Positions 35,686 to 45,912 of a stretch of DNA of 64,000 bases are shown in pieces; the stretch's first letter is position 1; each line of letters opens with the position of its first letter. Below the pieces are notes generated by a model. It saw only the letters and a program-made list of their open reading frames with translations. It did no database searches and was not told the origin of the DNA. The DNA is from Saprospiraceae bacterium (GTDB lineage Bacteria; Bacteroidota; Bacteroidia; Chitinophagales; Saprospiraceae): NCBI GenBank assembly GCA_020630435.1, contig JAHDBJ010000013.1, positions 62,001-126,000 of the forward strand, given 5' to 3'. The position numbers and the translations under genes are program-made.

Positions 35686-36111
35686 ATGAATTTAGAAAAA
35701 TTAGTCTCTATTAGTGGTATGAGTGGCATTCATCTTATTGTGGCTACTAAAGATAATGGCTTGATTGTGGAAGACTTTGATACCAAGAAAAAAAGATTTA
35801 TATCTGCTAGAAAACATCAGTTTTCTCCATTAGAATCTATATCAATATTTACAGATGATGGAGATTCTGCGGACTTATCGAAGGTATTTCAGAATATGAT
35901 GGATCAAGTTGAAGATAATCCTTTGCCTGATCCGAAATCAAAAAAGGAAGTTTTGCTTGAATATTTTGAAGATGTACTTCCAAATTATGATAAGGATAAA
36001 GTCTATCCAAGTGATGTTAAGAAATTAATTAAATGGTATTCTTTTTTAAATGAAAGAGATCTATTTAACCGTCCTAAGGAAGAGAAGAAAGAAGAGGAAG
36101 CAGGAAAATAA
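35686..36111 (+). CDS. DUF5606 family protein
   Basis: 141 aa acidic soluble protein. The N-terminal LEKLVSISGMSGIHLIVATK and later LPNYDKDKVYPSDVKKLIKW are typical of the Bacteroidota-restricted DUF5606 family. It ends in a Lys/Glu-rich tail. Function unknown. It lies 18 bases before hemC, perhaps co-transcribed. Confidence 0.8.
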   Translation: MNLEKLVSISGMSGIHLIVATKDNGLIVEDFDTKKKRFISARKHQFSPLESISIFTDDGDSADLSKVFQNMMDQVEDNPLPDPKSKKEVLLEYFEDVLPNYDKDKVYPSDVKKLIKWYSFLNERDLFNRPKEEKKEEEAGK

Positions 36112-36129
36112 CGCATCAAAAAAATAATT

Positions 36130-37026
36130 TTGGAACAACAACTCATCATAGGTACAAGAGGTAGTAAGTTAGCCCTTTGGCAGGCAAACTATACTAAGCA
36201 GTTGTTAGAAGAAAATGGAATAAACGCTAGTCTAAAAATCATTAAGACAAAAGGGGATCAAATCCAGCATTTGAGTTTTGATAAAATAGAAGGGAAGGGC
36301 TTTTTTACAAAAGAAATAGAAGATGCCTTGCTTAGAGGGGAAATTGACTTGGCGGTACATTCTATGAAAGATTTGCCAACAAATTCTCCTAAAGGTTTAA
36401 AAATAACAGCCGTTTCCTACAGAGCCAATCCTGCGGATTGGTTAATTATTAATAAAAATGCAACAGCAAGTAAAGTATTAACGCTGAAAGAAAATGCTGT
36501 TGTAGGAACTTCTTCTGCTCGGCGAAAAGCTCAACTTTTAGATTTCCGTTCGGATGTAAGTATCAAAGATATTCGAGGAAATGTACCAACCCGTTTAAAG
36601 AAATTAAAAGAAGGGCAATTTGATGCTATTTTACTAGCAGCAGCAGGGTTAAGTCGTTTAGAAATTAATCTAGATGATTTTGAAGTTGTACAACTAAATC
36701 CCAAAGAGTTTGTACCTGCTCCGGCACAAGGTGTATTGGCGTATCAAACTCAAAAAGACGATATTCCTACTCGGAAAATACTTCAAAAACTACATAATTC
36801 TGAGACTGCCAAATGTACGAATGTTGAACGTAAAGTGTTGAATCTATTGGACGGAGGCTGTCAAATGCCACTAGGTGTATATTGTCAAACAGATGCTTTA
36901 GATAATTTTCATGTATGGGCTGCCAAAGCCGAAAAATGGGATACTCCAGTCAAAAGGATTCAACTTTCTTCAAGTACAAGCCATCAACTTGCAGAGAGTG
37001 TTGTAAAAAAACTGCTCGAAAAATGA
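36130..37026 (+). CDS. hemC: hydroxymethylbilane synthase (porphobilinogen deaminase)
   Basis: 298 aa heme/tetrapyrrole enzyme that links four porphobilinogens. IGTRGSKLALWQA near the N-terminus, AVHSMKDLPT, GTSSARRKAQL and RGNVPTRL are family motifs. The dipyrromethane cofactor Cys is in LDGGCQMPLG near 238. The start is a TTG; no ATG is available near this point, and the motif IGTRGSK begins at residue 7, so translation must start here or nearby. Confidence 0.94.
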   Translation: MEQQLIIGTRGSKLALWQANYTKQLLEENGINASLKIIKTKGDQIQHLSFDKIEGKGFFTKEIEDALLRGEIDLAVHSMKDLPTNSPKGLKITAVSYRANPADWLIINKNATASKVLTLKENAVVGTSSARRKAQLLDFRSDVSIKDIRGNVPTRLKKLKEGQFDAILLAAAGLSRLEINLDDFEVVQLNPKEFVPAPAQGVLAYQTQKDDIPTRKILQKLHNSETAKCTNVERKVLNLLDGGCQMPLGVYCQTDALDNFHVWAAKAEKWDTPVKRIQLSSSTSHQLAESVVKKLLEK

Positions 37027-37107
37027 TATAATTAGATATTTTATTTAATTTTCTGTTTTTGAAAATCAGAAGTTGATATATCACTTCATAGAAATGCTTT
37101 ACCAAAT

Positions 37108-38493
37108 ATGACACTGAAATTTTGTGGTGCCGCTAGAGAGGTCACAGGTAGCTGCCATCTGATAACACTTAGCAGCGGCTATAAAATCTTATTAGACTGC
37201 GGACTCTATCAAGGAAATGACAAGGAATTTGATAAATTCAACGAGACTTGGCATTTTGATCCTGCTTCTATTGATTGTTTAATTGTTTCTCATGCCCATA
37301 TCGATCATACGGGTCGAATCCCTAAGTTGGTTAAAGATGGATTTAAAGGAGATATTTATGCTACCCATGCGACTAGAAGTTTATGTGGTATCATGCTTCT
37401 AGATAGTGCGATGATACAGGAACGTGATGCAGAGTACTATAATAAAAAGCATAAAACGAAGATTGAACCACTTTACACTAAAGAGGATGTCAAGAAGACG
37501 ATGAATTTATTTGTAGGTCTAAACTATAATAAGTGGTATCGTGTAACGGAGAATGTAAAATTACAATATAGAGATGCGGGACATATTCTAGGAAGTGCAA
37601 GTATTAGTTTAGAAATAGAAGAACCAGAAAAAAGAGTTCGTATTGGCTTTACAGGAGATATTGGACGCCCGAACCGCCCTATCTTACGAGATCCACAGCC
37701 AATGCCCCAAGCAGATTATTTAATTTGTGAATCTACTTATGGGGACAAAGATCATCTAGCAGCTCCAAAAGAATTAGAAAAGTTGCTAAAAATCATCAAA
37801 GATGTCTGTGTAGGGAATAGAGGAAAACTTATTATTCCAGCATTTAGTGTGGGGCGAACACAAGAAATTGTATATATGCTTGACCAATTGGAAAATGCCA
37901 AGCAGCTTCCATCAATACCTGTATATGTTGATAGCCCACTTGCAGTTAATGCGACTATGATTTTTGGTTCACATCCTGAATGTTTTGATGACGAATTACA
38001 TGAATATATGCTAGTAGACGATAATCCTTTTGGGTTTAATCGCTTGCATTATATTCGAGCAGTAGAAGCCTCAAAAGCCCTGAACGAAACGAAAAAACCT
38101 TGTATTATTATCAGTGCAGCCGGTATGGCAAATGCAGGGAGAGTTAAACACCATTTATTCAATAGTATTGATAAAAAAAGGAATGGGGTATTAATGGTGG
38201 GGTATTGTGCGCCTTACACTCCTGGAGGATTATTAAAAAATGGTGTAGATGCTCTTACTTTATTTGGTATTCGAAAACCTGTTAATGCTAAAGTATACGA
38301 GATGGATTCATTTTCTGCACATGGCGATAGAGGAGAGATGTATGAATTCATCAAAAAGCAAAAAGGACATACCAAAAAACTTTTCCTAGTGCATGGCACC
38401 TTGAAAAAACAAGAAAGTTTTAAAACATATCTAGAAGATAAGAAATTTGAAAATGTCGTAATTCCTGCATTGGGCGATGAAGTAAAACTGTAG
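37108..38493 (+). CDS. beta-CASP metallo-beta-lactamase fold hydrolase
   Basis: 461 aa. The HAHIDHTGRIP motif (about 62-72) and the further metal residues in YRDAGHILGSAS and GFTGDIGRP define the metallo-beta-lactamase fold. The beta-CASP half follows (about 190-370) with ICESTYGDKDH and IPAFSVGRTQE, and a final SAHGDR motif near 400. Such enzymes are RNases or related RNA-processing factors (CPSF73-like). The cellular target is not known. No obvious partner is next to it. Confidence 0.88.
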   Translation: MTLKFCGAAREVTGSCHLITLSSGYKILLDCGLYQGNDKEFDKFNETWHFDPASIDCLIVSHAHIDHTGRIPKLVKDGFKGDIYATHATRSLCGIMLLDSAMIQERDAEYYNKKHKTKIEPLYTKEDVKKTMNLFVGLNYNKWYRVTENVKLQYRDAGHILGSASISLEIEEPEKRVRIGFTGDIGRPNRPILRDPQPMPQADYLICESTYGDKDHLAAPKELEKLLKIIKDVCVGNRGKLIIPAFSVGRTQEIVYMLDQLENAKQLPSIPVYVDSPLAVNATMIFGSHPECFDDELHEYMLVDDNPFGFNRLHYIRAVEASKALNETKKPCIIISAAGMANAGRVKHHLFNSIDKKRNGVLMVGYCAPYTPGGLLKNGVDALTLFGIRKPVNAKVYEMDSFSAHGDRGEMYEFIKKQKGHTKKLFLVHGTLKKQESFKTYLEDKKFENVVIPALGDEVKL

Positions 38494-38528
38494 GGTTTTG
38501 CTACAAATCAACGATTTCAAAATAGGCA

Positions 38529-39362
38529 TTAATCAGTTGAATCTACTAAAAGTGCGGATACAATCGCACGTAACTTAGGTTCAGCAACTTGAGCAACGGC
38601 AATAACTTCCTCAACAGTTGTTTCTGTAAGTTGTTCTATAGGATAACAAACATTGGAGACGATTGACATGACGAGTATCTTCAAGCCACAATGTCTAGCA
38701 ACAAGGACTTCTGGAACAGTTGACATTCCGACTAAATCGCCACCAATTACATGGATGAAGTTGTATTCGGCAGGCGTCTCTAAATTAGGACCTTGTAGGG
38801 CAACATATACGCCTTTTTTGGCTTGAATGCCCTTTGAAGCTGCGATTGTCATTCCCCGTTCTAGCAGTTCTTTATCGTAGGTTTCTAACATATCTGGAAA
38901 ACGAGGCCCTAGCCGTTCGTCATTCTCGCCACGTAAAGGATTTTCAGGTTGAAGATTAATGTGATCTTTTACAAAAATAAGATCGCCTGCTTCAAATGTA
39001 GGATTCACACTACCCGATACATTACTGATAAATAATTGTTCAACTCCGAGTGCCTTAAGGACTCGAATAGGAAAAGTAACTTGTTGCATAGAATAACCTT
39101 CATAATAGTGAAAGCGTCCCGCCATAGCCACAATAGGTTGACCTGAAAGATAACCAAAAACTAATTCTCCTTTATGACTTTGCACCGTAGATGCAGGAAA
39201 GTGTGGTATATGTTGATAAGGAATGGATTGAATAATCTCTATATCATCCGTTAAGTTACCAAGCCCTGTACCTAATATAATGCCTGTTTTTGGGAGGAAC
39301 TGAATTTGACGGATAATATATTGGTAGGCTTCTTCTATTTTTTTGAAAAGTGAACTAGACAT
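38529..39362 (-). CDS. purine nucleoside phosphorylase, trimeric type
   Basis: 277 aa PNP of the PunA type, splitting purine nucleosides with phosphate. GIILGTGLGNL, HFPASTVQSHKGELVFG and the segment GVYVALQGPNLETPAEYNFI with the base- and sugar-binding residues are diagnostic. VGMSTVPEVLVARHCGLKIL is also conserved. Length is normal. It is followed at its 5' side by bshB1 on the same strand 21 bases upstream, so the two may be co-transcribed. Confidence 0.93.
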   Translation of the reverse strand: MSSSLFKKIEEAYQYIIRQIQFLPKTGIILGTGLGNLTDDIEIIQSIPYQHIPHFPASTVQSHKGELVFGYLSGQPIVAMAGRFHYYEGYSMQQVTFPIRVLKALGVEQLFISNVSGSVNPTFEAGDLIFVKDHINLQPENPLRGENDERLGPRFPDMLETYDKELLERGMTIAASKGIQAKKGVYVALQGPNLETPAEYNFIHVIGGDLVGMSTVPEVLVARHCGLKILVMSIVSNVCYPIEQLTETTVEEVIAVAQVAEPKLRAIVSALLVDSTD

Positions 39363-39383
39363 ATTCTTAAATATTAGTTTGGA

Positions 39384-40106
39384 CTATCTTAAATCAAATA
39401 AGTTTTCAACGCCAATAGTTCTACTTACATTGAAACCTTCAGCATAATCAGCACCAATAACACGTCCTAAAGACTTATTTTTGGCATAGATGAAATCTAA
39501 GAAGGCTTTACCTGAAATAGGCGTATTAGGTTCAGAAGAATCGGGGTTGTAGAATTGAGATTTATAAGCTAGGATTAAGTCCATTTTTTTTTCAATATAA
39601 GGACTAATATCGACTACAAAATCAGGTGTTAAATTAAAATCTTGAATATAGTGATAAAGAGCCTTAGGACGCCAAGCAGTTTGTAATTTTCCTTGTTCAT
39701 CCTTAGTTTTTACTTTAATTAAACCTGATAAAAAACAAGCATCGGCAGTTAATTTGGCAGCTCTACCATGATCAGGATGCCGATCATGTATAGCATTTGC
39801 TAAGACGATTTCGGGTTGATATTTACGAATTACTTTTATGATGGCTTTTAGGTTTTTTTCATTTTGGGTGAAAAAGCCATCACCAATATCTAGAGTTTCA
39901 CGGACGACATTACCCATCAATTGAGCAGCAACTGTTGCTTCTTGAAGGCGAATTGTTGCGTTGCCTCGAGTGCCTAATTCTCCTTGTGTAAGGTCAAGCA
40001 AACCTACAATTTTTCCTTGTGCTTGATGTTTCAAAAGTGTTCCACTACAAGACAGTTCTACATCATCTGGATGAACACCTACTGCAAGTATGTCCAGTTT
40101 TATCAT
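39384..40106 (-). CDS. bshB1: bacillithiol biosynthesis deacetylase
   Basis: 240 aa LmbE/PIG-L zinc deacetylase. GVHPDDVELSCSGTL (10-24) has the metal-binding His12 and Asp15. GELGTRG and RHPDHGRAAKL follow with the other metal His. Sequence pattern and length match BshB1, which removes acetate from GlcNAc-malate in bacillithiol synthesis. The next gene upstream overlaps by four bases, suggesting coupling. Confidence 0.92.
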   Translation of the reverse strand: MIKLDILAVGVHPDDVELSCSGTLLKHQAQGKIVGLLDLTQGELGTRGNATIRLQEATVAAQLMGNVVRETLDIGDGFFTQNEKNLKAIIKVIRKYQPEIVLANAIHDRHPDHGRAAKLTADACFLSGLIKVKTKDEQGKLQTAWRPKALYHYIQDFNLTPDFVVDISPYIEKKMDLILAYKSQFYNPDSSEPNTPISGKAFLDFIYAKNKSLGRVIGADYAEGFNVSRTIGVENLFDLR

Positions 40107-40624
40107 GCTTGATTTTCAAGTTTTTTTTTGACTTCGTTTATAAAATTATCTAGATTTTTCCAAGACTGCGGATCAAAGTTCTCTTGATTATCCGTCCAGG
40201 TATAAGCATCTCCTAAGTATGTCATGGTCAAATAGTTGGCAGATTCTACAAAAGGATTGCTAAAACCTTCCACTAAAGTTGGACTTGCGCCACAACAAAC
40301 CATTCCGAGTGGCTTATGTCGGAGTTGTTCTCGTAAATCCCTATGTACACGGACTAGATCAGAGAAACGATCAAAAAATGTTTTCATTACTGCACTCATA
40401 GAGTACCAGTAAACAGGGGTAGCAAAGATGAAATAATCGTATTGTACAACTGTTCGCATCAAAGAGATATAGTCATCTTTTTGATCATGATTATAATCAT
40501 AATATCCAATATGATATTGGTTTAAATCGATCATGTCAAGTTCTAAAGTATCTTTTACATACTCAGCTACTTGGCGAGTATTACCATCACTTCTAGAACT
40601 TCCTAGAATAATTATTCCTTTCAT
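40103..40624 (-). CDS. NAD(P)H-dependent FMN oxidoreductase, flavodoxin-like
   Basis: 173 aa. IILGSSRSDGNTRQVAEYV (4-22) is the FMN phosphate-binding loop and FATPVYWYSMSAVMKTFFDR is the second family motif. It likely reduces quinones, azo compounds or flavins. It shares four bases with bshB1 and may be in the same operon, though no direct role in bacillithiol synthesis is known to me. Confidence 0.85.
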   Translation of the reverse strand: MKGIIILGSSRSDGNTRQVAEYVKDTLELDMIDLNQYHIGYYDYNHDQKDDYISLMRTVVQYDYFIFATPVYWYSMSAVMKTFFDRFSDLVRVHRDLREQLRHKPLGMVCCGASPTLVEGFSNPFVESANYLTMTYLGDAYTWTDNQENFDPQSWKNLDNFINEVKKKLENQA

Positions 40625-40667
40625 CTGTTTATTTTTATTTCACATTAAGGTCAGATGGAACTTACCA

Positions 40668-40712
40668 TGATGAAATAATCATTTCCTTGTGTGTTTAAAG
40701 ATTATTTCATCA
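40668..40712. repeat. 13 bp inverted repeat
   Basis: TGATGAAATAATC (40668-40680) and GATTATTTCATCA (40700-40712) form a perfect hairpin arm pair around a 19-base loop. It lies between the stop of the giant T9SS protein gene and the start of the flavin reductase gene. There is no T-run, so it may be a transcript end by another route or an operator. Confidence 0.55.
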
Positions 40713-40739
40713 CGGACGTTTCATTATTTGTATTAAAAG

Positions 40740-43700
40740 TTAACGAACTAAAGTAATATCTCCTTTTATTTGTTTGCTTGTGCCATCAGGATAATTGACT
40801 TTTACAAGATAGATATAAACATCAGGAGGTAGGGGTTTATCATTTAATGTGCCATCCCATCGTTCATTTTTATTATCAAAAACTAATTCTCCCCATCTAT
40901 CAAATACTTGAAAGCGTTCAATAACTAGAGGAGGATAATATACAGGTCCGAAGGTGTCGTTGACATCATCGTTATTAGGAGAAAAGACAGTTGGCATTTC
41001 AACATCAGGAGGAGGAAGTACCTCAATATCAATACTAGCAGTTTGGATGCAACCCGATTCGGTGGTGGCAGTAACAGTATACGTCGTTGTCGTTAAAGGC
41101 ATTGCCATTAGAATGTTTGAATTAGGATTGCTTAAACCTTCCTGTGGTGTCCAAGCGTAATTTATATTTTCACCCCCTGTTATAAAATTAGCAAGTACTT
41201 CTAAATCTACGGACTCTCCAGCATTGATAGTGGCAGCGGTAGGGTTAATACTAATATCAAATTCTATATCAAGTACATTGACGGTGACTTCTCCGATTAA
41301 TTCACAATCACCAATAGTACCTGTTACAGGATAAGTAGTCGTTTCTGTTGGATTTGCGTTAGGGTTAAAAATATTCAAGTCAGATAAACTACTTTGATCT
41401 GCCCATGTAAAATCATCGGCACCAACTACACTTAGTTCAATCTCTTCACCAATACAGATAGTCGGATTAGAAGGATTAAAGGTTAAACCATCATGTTTAA
41501 TAATAACAGTAATCTCATCGACTTGAGTACAGACTCCATTTGTACTTGTCCGAGTGTATACGGTAGTCGTTTCAGTAGGTTGGTCAATAATATTCAAATC
41601 ACGTTTAGGGGGGGTAAATGACTGACCATTTTTTGTCCATTCGTGTGTGATGTTTGGATAACCTGCGAAGGCAGGAGAGGTTAAATAGATAAGTTCGCTT
41701 TGACAAATTTCTACAACCTCTGTACCTATTATACCACTAGTAGGTGCATTAGCTGTTATTGTTAAATCAGGCAGTGCATCTACTATAATTTGAATGGTAT
41801 CAGATTGAGGGCATCCTGCTACATTCAAATGAGCAATATAAGTCGTTGAGATATTGGGTAAAACACTAATCGTATTATTATTAGAAATAAATTCCCCCTT
41901 GTTTGTCGTCCAGGTAATACCTTGATTGTTGGTATTATTGATTGCGCTTAGGCTTATATTTTCAGTTTGATCTAAAACACAATAATTTATATCATTAATA
42001 GGATCTATTCGAAATTCGGGATTAATAAACCGAACCATTGTAGTGGCTTGATCTGTACAATTTCCCAAAGTTCCTGTTACAGTATATTGTTGGTCACTTG
42101 TTGGTGTAGCTATAGGATTAGGGCTTGTAGCATTGTCTAGAGATGTACTAGGAGACCAAATAAAATCTGTTGCACCAGTAGCAGATAGAGGCACAGGGCT
42201 TCCTTCGCAAGCATAAAACTCGCTTTGCCCTGTTTTTACTTGGAGTTCATCTTTAACAGTTATAAAAATTGAATCCAAGACGACAACTCCACAGCCTGCC
42301 TCAGAGGTTATTTTTAAATAAAACCCTTCATCACCCTCTTCCAAATTATCATTAATAGCTTGAATCGGGATAAAGACTGATTGTTCTCCAACTTCAAAAA
42401 CAATAGAATCTGGTATCATAGAAATATCACTACCATTTTCTGCTGGTAATGCACCATATTCAATTTGAAAAACATCTCGTTCTGCACTAGGACGACTTAT
42501 CCTAATTTCTAAAGTGTCTTGTGTTCCACAATCTTCTACTAAAATATTTTCTTCATCAAAAGCTTCGAAGTTAGCAATAAAAGAAGGTGTACCAGCTCGT
42601 AGATCGGAAATAAAAACCCCTGAATCGTATTGGTCATCATTTCGGTCTGCAATAGCTAGTTTTAAATGATAATAATTACAAGGGATGACATCTGCTCTAG
42701 CTTCTAATACGGTTGTAAAAGCATCGTACTCTATACTTAGTCCACCATTGTTGTCAATATAAAATTCATTATTCGTTATAGGATTGACAGTATTAATACT
42801 TGTAGAAGGATTCCCAGATACAGGTAATACAGCAATGTTGGTGGGTTCACTAAACCCAGGGCCAGAGATAAAGAATGCAAAGACATCATTGAAGCTATTT
42901 ATTGGGGGCGCAAATTCGGGATATTCTTCTGAGGCAAACACATAATCGAATGAAAGTTCGTCAGTAGCTACAAAGACATCGAATTCTAAAATACAAGCAT
43001 CTTCTGTGAGTTGTTCACCTGCACCATCTAAGGCATCTAATTGAGGATCACCAGGAGCTCCAAATTGCGTGTCATCATCAGCCCCCATATCCATATTAGG
43101 CCCTTTAGCATTGCTAGCTAATCCTGTAGAAAGAATAACCCCTTTTTCAATACCTAAATTAGATAAATCAGTTGATTCAAATGTACCAAAAGCTCCGCCA
43201 GGGCAGTTTAATGTAATATTCTCTATCACTACTTGAGGAGTAGCGAATTGGTCAATAAGATCTTGTTGATTTACATTAGAATTAATACTTATCGGTTGGT
43301 CGTAGGTACAGGGAGTACTATTACAACTCCATGTCAACCCAAAGCCAGTTTCTTCTACACCAGCATCCGAAATAAATTCAAACGTCACAGAACCACTAGA
43401 AGCTTGAAATTCCATGTTTTTGCCAATACCAGTTAAACTAACTAGGCGTAAAGATGCTATATCATTTCCGTCATAAATATTTAACCTATCCCATTGGAAT
43501 TCTAGATTAAAAGAGTCGATATGAATGGTGATACATTCAGGACTTTCACTAGGGGTGACAGTATAGATGAAATTTTCATCACTACTATAATCATTATCTA
43601 ATCCTCCAGAATCTAAAAGCGTTCCGTTACAAGCAGTACTACTACCATCCATCATATTGATAAATGGGACATAAGGTTTGATGCAAAGTTCAAAGTCTCC

Positions 43701-44165
43701 TCCAGCATTACTAGTTGCGTAATCACTCACTCTAATAAAGTAAAAGCTATTGGTTGTCAATCCCAAAGCATCTATTGTTACATTATTTGCTCCACTATTA
43801 GCAGCGGCACAATCTCTAGGAAATAAGTTATCTGTAACACAAAACCCTCTATATATAGCAATTTGGGGTTGAAAAATGGGAATGGTGCCATTAGGCGTAA
43901 TTGTAATCGTAATATCCTCTAAACCAGGTTTAGCTTGAAATAAAAACCATACATCTCTATCTGTTCCTGTCCAACAAGAAGGAACTTGGTTTGAAGGATT
44001 CGTAGAAACAATACTTGTTGTTGCTCCCATATTGGTATAGGATGCACAAAATTCTGTAGAAATATCTGGTAATACAATCGGGGCAGTACATTCGTCATTA
44101 GCTGGTTGGGCGAATACTATTACCGTAAACAACATACAACCTAGTAAAATAAGGAGATGCTTCAT
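40740..44165 (-). CDS. large secreted T9SS (type B) surface protein with CUB and anchor-L domains
   Basis: 1141 aa from the ATG at 44165, which gives the signal peptide MKHLLILLGCMLFTVIVFAQ. An upstream frame of 28 codons starting at 44249 is less likely. Residues about 20-165 form a jelly-roll-like domain (NDECTAPIVLPD). A CUB-like domain follows (about 175-285; FEFISDAGVEETGFGLTWSC), then a choice-of-anchor L domain (about 290-550; ATPQVVIENITLNCPGG, FASEEYPEF). Several Ig/PKD-like repeats occupy 620-1040. The end is a gliding-motility-associated C-terminal domain (VEMPTVFSPNNDDVNDTFGP ... GDITLVR), a type B T9SS sorting signal. It is probably an adhesin or sugar-binding surface protein. 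Confidence 0.88.
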   Translation of the reverse strand: MKHLLILLGCMLFTVIVFAQPANDECTAPIVLPDISTEFCASYTNMGATTSIVSTNPSNQVPSCWTGTDRDVWFLFQAKPGLEDITITITPNGTIPIFQPQIAIYRGFCVTDNLFPRDCAAANSGANNVTIDALGLTTNSFYFIRVSDYATSNAGGDFELCIKPYVPFINMMDGSSTACNGTLLDSGGLDNDYSSDENFIYTVTPSESPECITIHIDSFNLEFQWDRLNIYDGNDIASLRLVSLTGIGKNMEFQASSGSVTFEFISDAGVEETGFGLTWSCNSTPCTYDQPISINSNVNQQDLIDQFATPQVVIENITLNCPGGAFGTFESTDLSNLGIEKGVILSTGLASNAKGPNMDMGADDDTQFGAPGDPQLDALDGAGEQLTEDACILEFDVFVATDELSFDYVFASEEYPEFAPPINSFNDVFAFFISGPGFSEPTNIAVLPVSGNPSTSINTVNPITNNEFYIDNNGGLSIEYDAFTTVLEARADVIPCNYYHLKLAIADRNDDQYDSGVFISDLRAGTPSFIANFEAFDEENILVEDCGTQDTLEIRISRPSAERDVFQIEYGALPAENGSDISMIPDSIVFEVGEQSVFIPIQAINDNLEEGDEGFYLKITSEAGCGVVVLDSIFITVKDELQVKTGQSEFYACEGSPVPLSATGATDFIWSPSTSLDNATSPNPIATPTSDQQYTVTGTLGNCTDQATTMVRFINPEFRIDPINDINYCVLDQTENISLSAINNTNNQGITWTTNKGEFISNNNTISVLPNISTTYIAHLNVAGCPQSDTIQIIVDALPDLTITANAPTSGIIGTEVVEICQSELIYLTSPAFAGYPNITHEWTKNGQSFTPPKRDLNIIDQPTETTTVYTRTSTNGVCTQVDEITVIIKHDGLTFNPSNPTICIGEEIELSVVGADDFTWADQSSLSDLNIFNPNANPTETTTYPVTGTIGDCELIGEVTVNVLDIEFDISINPTAATINAGESVDLEVLANFITGGENINYAWTPQEGLSNPNSNILMAMPLTTTTYTVTATTESGCIQTASIDIEVLPPPDVEMPTVFSPNNDDVNDTFGPVYYPPLVIERFQVFDRWGELVFDNKNERWDGTLNDKPLPPDVYIYLVKVNYPDGTSKQIKGDITLVR

Positions 44166-44337
44166 TTTCTTATTGATATTGATTAGAATGAAGTGATTTG
44201 AAAAAGTGGTTTTACTTTGATGAAATAGGAAAGTCAAATCAACCTTCATAGATAGACCTTTTTATAAATAAAATCTAAAATAAGTTAATTTGAATGAATA
44301 TAGAAAATATTATTCGATATAATAAAACCTTATTAAA

Positions 44338-44724
44338 TTACGGACACTTTTTTAGGGCTTCTTGCACTTCTTTAATCGTAATATATTCCCCATTGCCCCA
44401 AGTATGTTCAATATAGTTGATAATATTAGCGATTTCAGGGTCTTTGAGCTGTGGGATAGCCGCCATTGGCGTATCAAAACGAATACCATTTACTAGAATA
44501 GTATCATGAAGTCCATGTCTGATTATACAAGGAACGTTGTCTTTGTTTTTTTGAAAATAATCAGAATTTGCAATTGGTGGATATAAGCCTTTTAAACCCT
44601 GTCCATTATCCATATGACAATTGGAACAGAAGTTTTTATACATGATTTCTCCTTGTTTATAAGGTTGGTTTTGACAAGAAAAAAGCCCTATAAGTCCTAA
44701 TAAGAAAAATAATCTGATAAGCAT
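44338..44724 (-). CDS. c-type cytochrome lipoprotein
   Basis: 128 aa. A lipobox (LFSCQ, Cys17) precedes the heme motif CSNCH (33-37) in NFCSNCHMDNGQGLKG. A single Met (PMAAIPQLKD) near 90 is the likely second axial ligand. Length fits a small monoheme electron carrier. It lies 23 bases downstream of the SCO gene, hinting at respiratory or copper-related electron transfer. Confidence 0.88.
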   Translation of the reverse strand: MLIRLFFLLGLIGLFSCQNQPYKQGEIMYKNFCSNCHMDNGQGLKGLYPPIANSDYFQKNKDNVPCIIRHGLHDTILVNGIRFDTPMAAIPQLKDPEIANIINYIEHTWGNGEYITIKEVQEALKKCP

Positions 44725-44747
44725 ACTTTTACTTTTTTGCTCATTAT

Positions 44748-45380
44748 CTAGTGTCCTTTTCCAAATTCACTATTGAGTAGTTTATAAATATCTTTAATTA
44801 GCCGATCTACTTCTTTATCCTCAGTGCCTTCTGCAAAGGAGCGTACTTGTCTTTTAGTATCAATTAACATGATTTTTCCACTATGATCATAACCACCAGG
44901 AGCTGTGGGGTCTTCCTTTGCAACTATAAAATAATCATCAGCAAGTTGATAGGTAGTCTCTTTCTCTCCTCGCACCAAATGCCATTTTTTAGAATCTATA
45001 TTTATCTTATCAGCATATCGTTTTAAAGCGGGGATAGTATCATATTTTGGAGCAACAGTATGGGAGATCAAAACTAGACGGTCATCATCTTCAAACTCTT
45101 CGTAGATACGCAACATATTGGCTTTTACTTTAGGACAAATGACGGTACAAAATGTAAAGAAAAAATCAGCCACATAAATTTTATTTTCGAATGTTGAATT
45201 TGTTACGATCATACTATCCTGATTCATCATTATAAAATCAGGGATAGTATGGTAAATTGTATCCTTGTTAACGATTTCTCTATGACCAATAATTGGTAAT
45301 TCACCAGAAGATTGTTCTGTAAAACAAGCTATAATAAATAGTAAAGTACAAAAAACACTAAAGGCAATAATTCTATTCAT
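44748..45380 (-). CDS. SCO1/SenC family protein
   Basis: 210 aa thioredoxin-fold copper chaperone. The CxxxC copper motif is FTFCTVICPKVK (Cys78, Cys82), and the third ligand is the His in GGYDHSGKIML. An N-terminal lipobox-like ACF follows the signal. It helps assemble the CuA centre of cytochrome c oxidase. The cytochrome gene follows, and a small lipoprotein gene precedes it, on the same strand. Confidence 0.92.
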   Translation of the reverse strand: MNRIIAFSVFCTLLFIIACFTEQSSGELPIIGHREIVNKDTIYHTIPDFIMMNQDSMIVTNSTFENKIYVADFFFTFCTVICPKVKANMLRIYEEFEDDDRLVLISHTVAPKYDTIPALKRYADKINIDSKKWHLVRGEKETTYQLADDYFIVAKEDPTAPGGYDHSGKIMLIDTKRQVRSFAEGTEDKEVDRLIKDIYKLLNSEFGKGH

Positions 45381-45414
45381 TTCATAAGTTTTTTTTCGTA
45401 AAAATTATATGATG

Positions 45415-45843
45415 TTACATTTCTGGCATATACTTTTTTAATAATTTTTCTCCTTGTTCCATACTCGTTAACATATTTTTCTTTACACGTTCGATTTTAG
45501 CTTGTTCTTTTTTAAAATAGTCAATTTTTTTGACTCCATTGGGTAGGCCTTCAGCTGTAGGAGAATACTCTCGCATCCATTCCATCATTTCGCCTTCAGC
45601 AGCTTCTAAAAGTGATACACCAGAGCTAATTTCCTTAACAATCGTTTCGTTTCCTTCTATTCCTTGTAACTGTTGTTTTACTTTTTTAAGTTGTCCAGCA
45701 ATTTTTACAAGATTACTCATTTTAGGCATAGCCTCAACATCGTGGATATGGCTAATTTGGTTTTTGATTTTGTCGATTTCAGAAATTTTTTCACTACAAG
45801 CAAATACTGAAAGTGTAAGAATTAAGTAGAGTATATTTTTCAT
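45415..45843 (-). CDS. hypothetical lipoprotein, helical
   Basis: 142 aa. Signal MKNILYLILTLSVFAC (lipid on Cys16) precedes a mostly helical, charged body rich in Lys, Glu and Met (MSNLVKIAGQLKKVKQQLQG, MLTSMEQGEKLLKKYMPEM). I recognise no family. The periplasmic location and place upstream of the SCO and cytochrome genes suggest a role with them, but this is inference only. Confidence 0.55.
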   Translation of the reverse strand: MKNILYLILTLSVFACSEKISEIDKIKNQISHIHDVEAMPKMSNLVKIAGQLKKVKQQLQGIEGNETIVKEISSGVSLLEAAEGEMMEWMREYSPTAEGLPNGVKKIDYFKKEQAKIERVKKNMLTSMEQGEKLLKKYMPEM

Positions 45844-45912
45844 TGTTGTTATAATGTTTAATTAGAAGAATTTTATAATAAAATCTTGTCTTAATTGTAA
45901 AACTCTTCCTTG

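Noticed and set aside
40668..40712. Rho-independent terminator of the T9SS protein gene
   Set aside because: The hairpin is good but lacks a T-run in either direction, so it is listed only as an inverted repeat.
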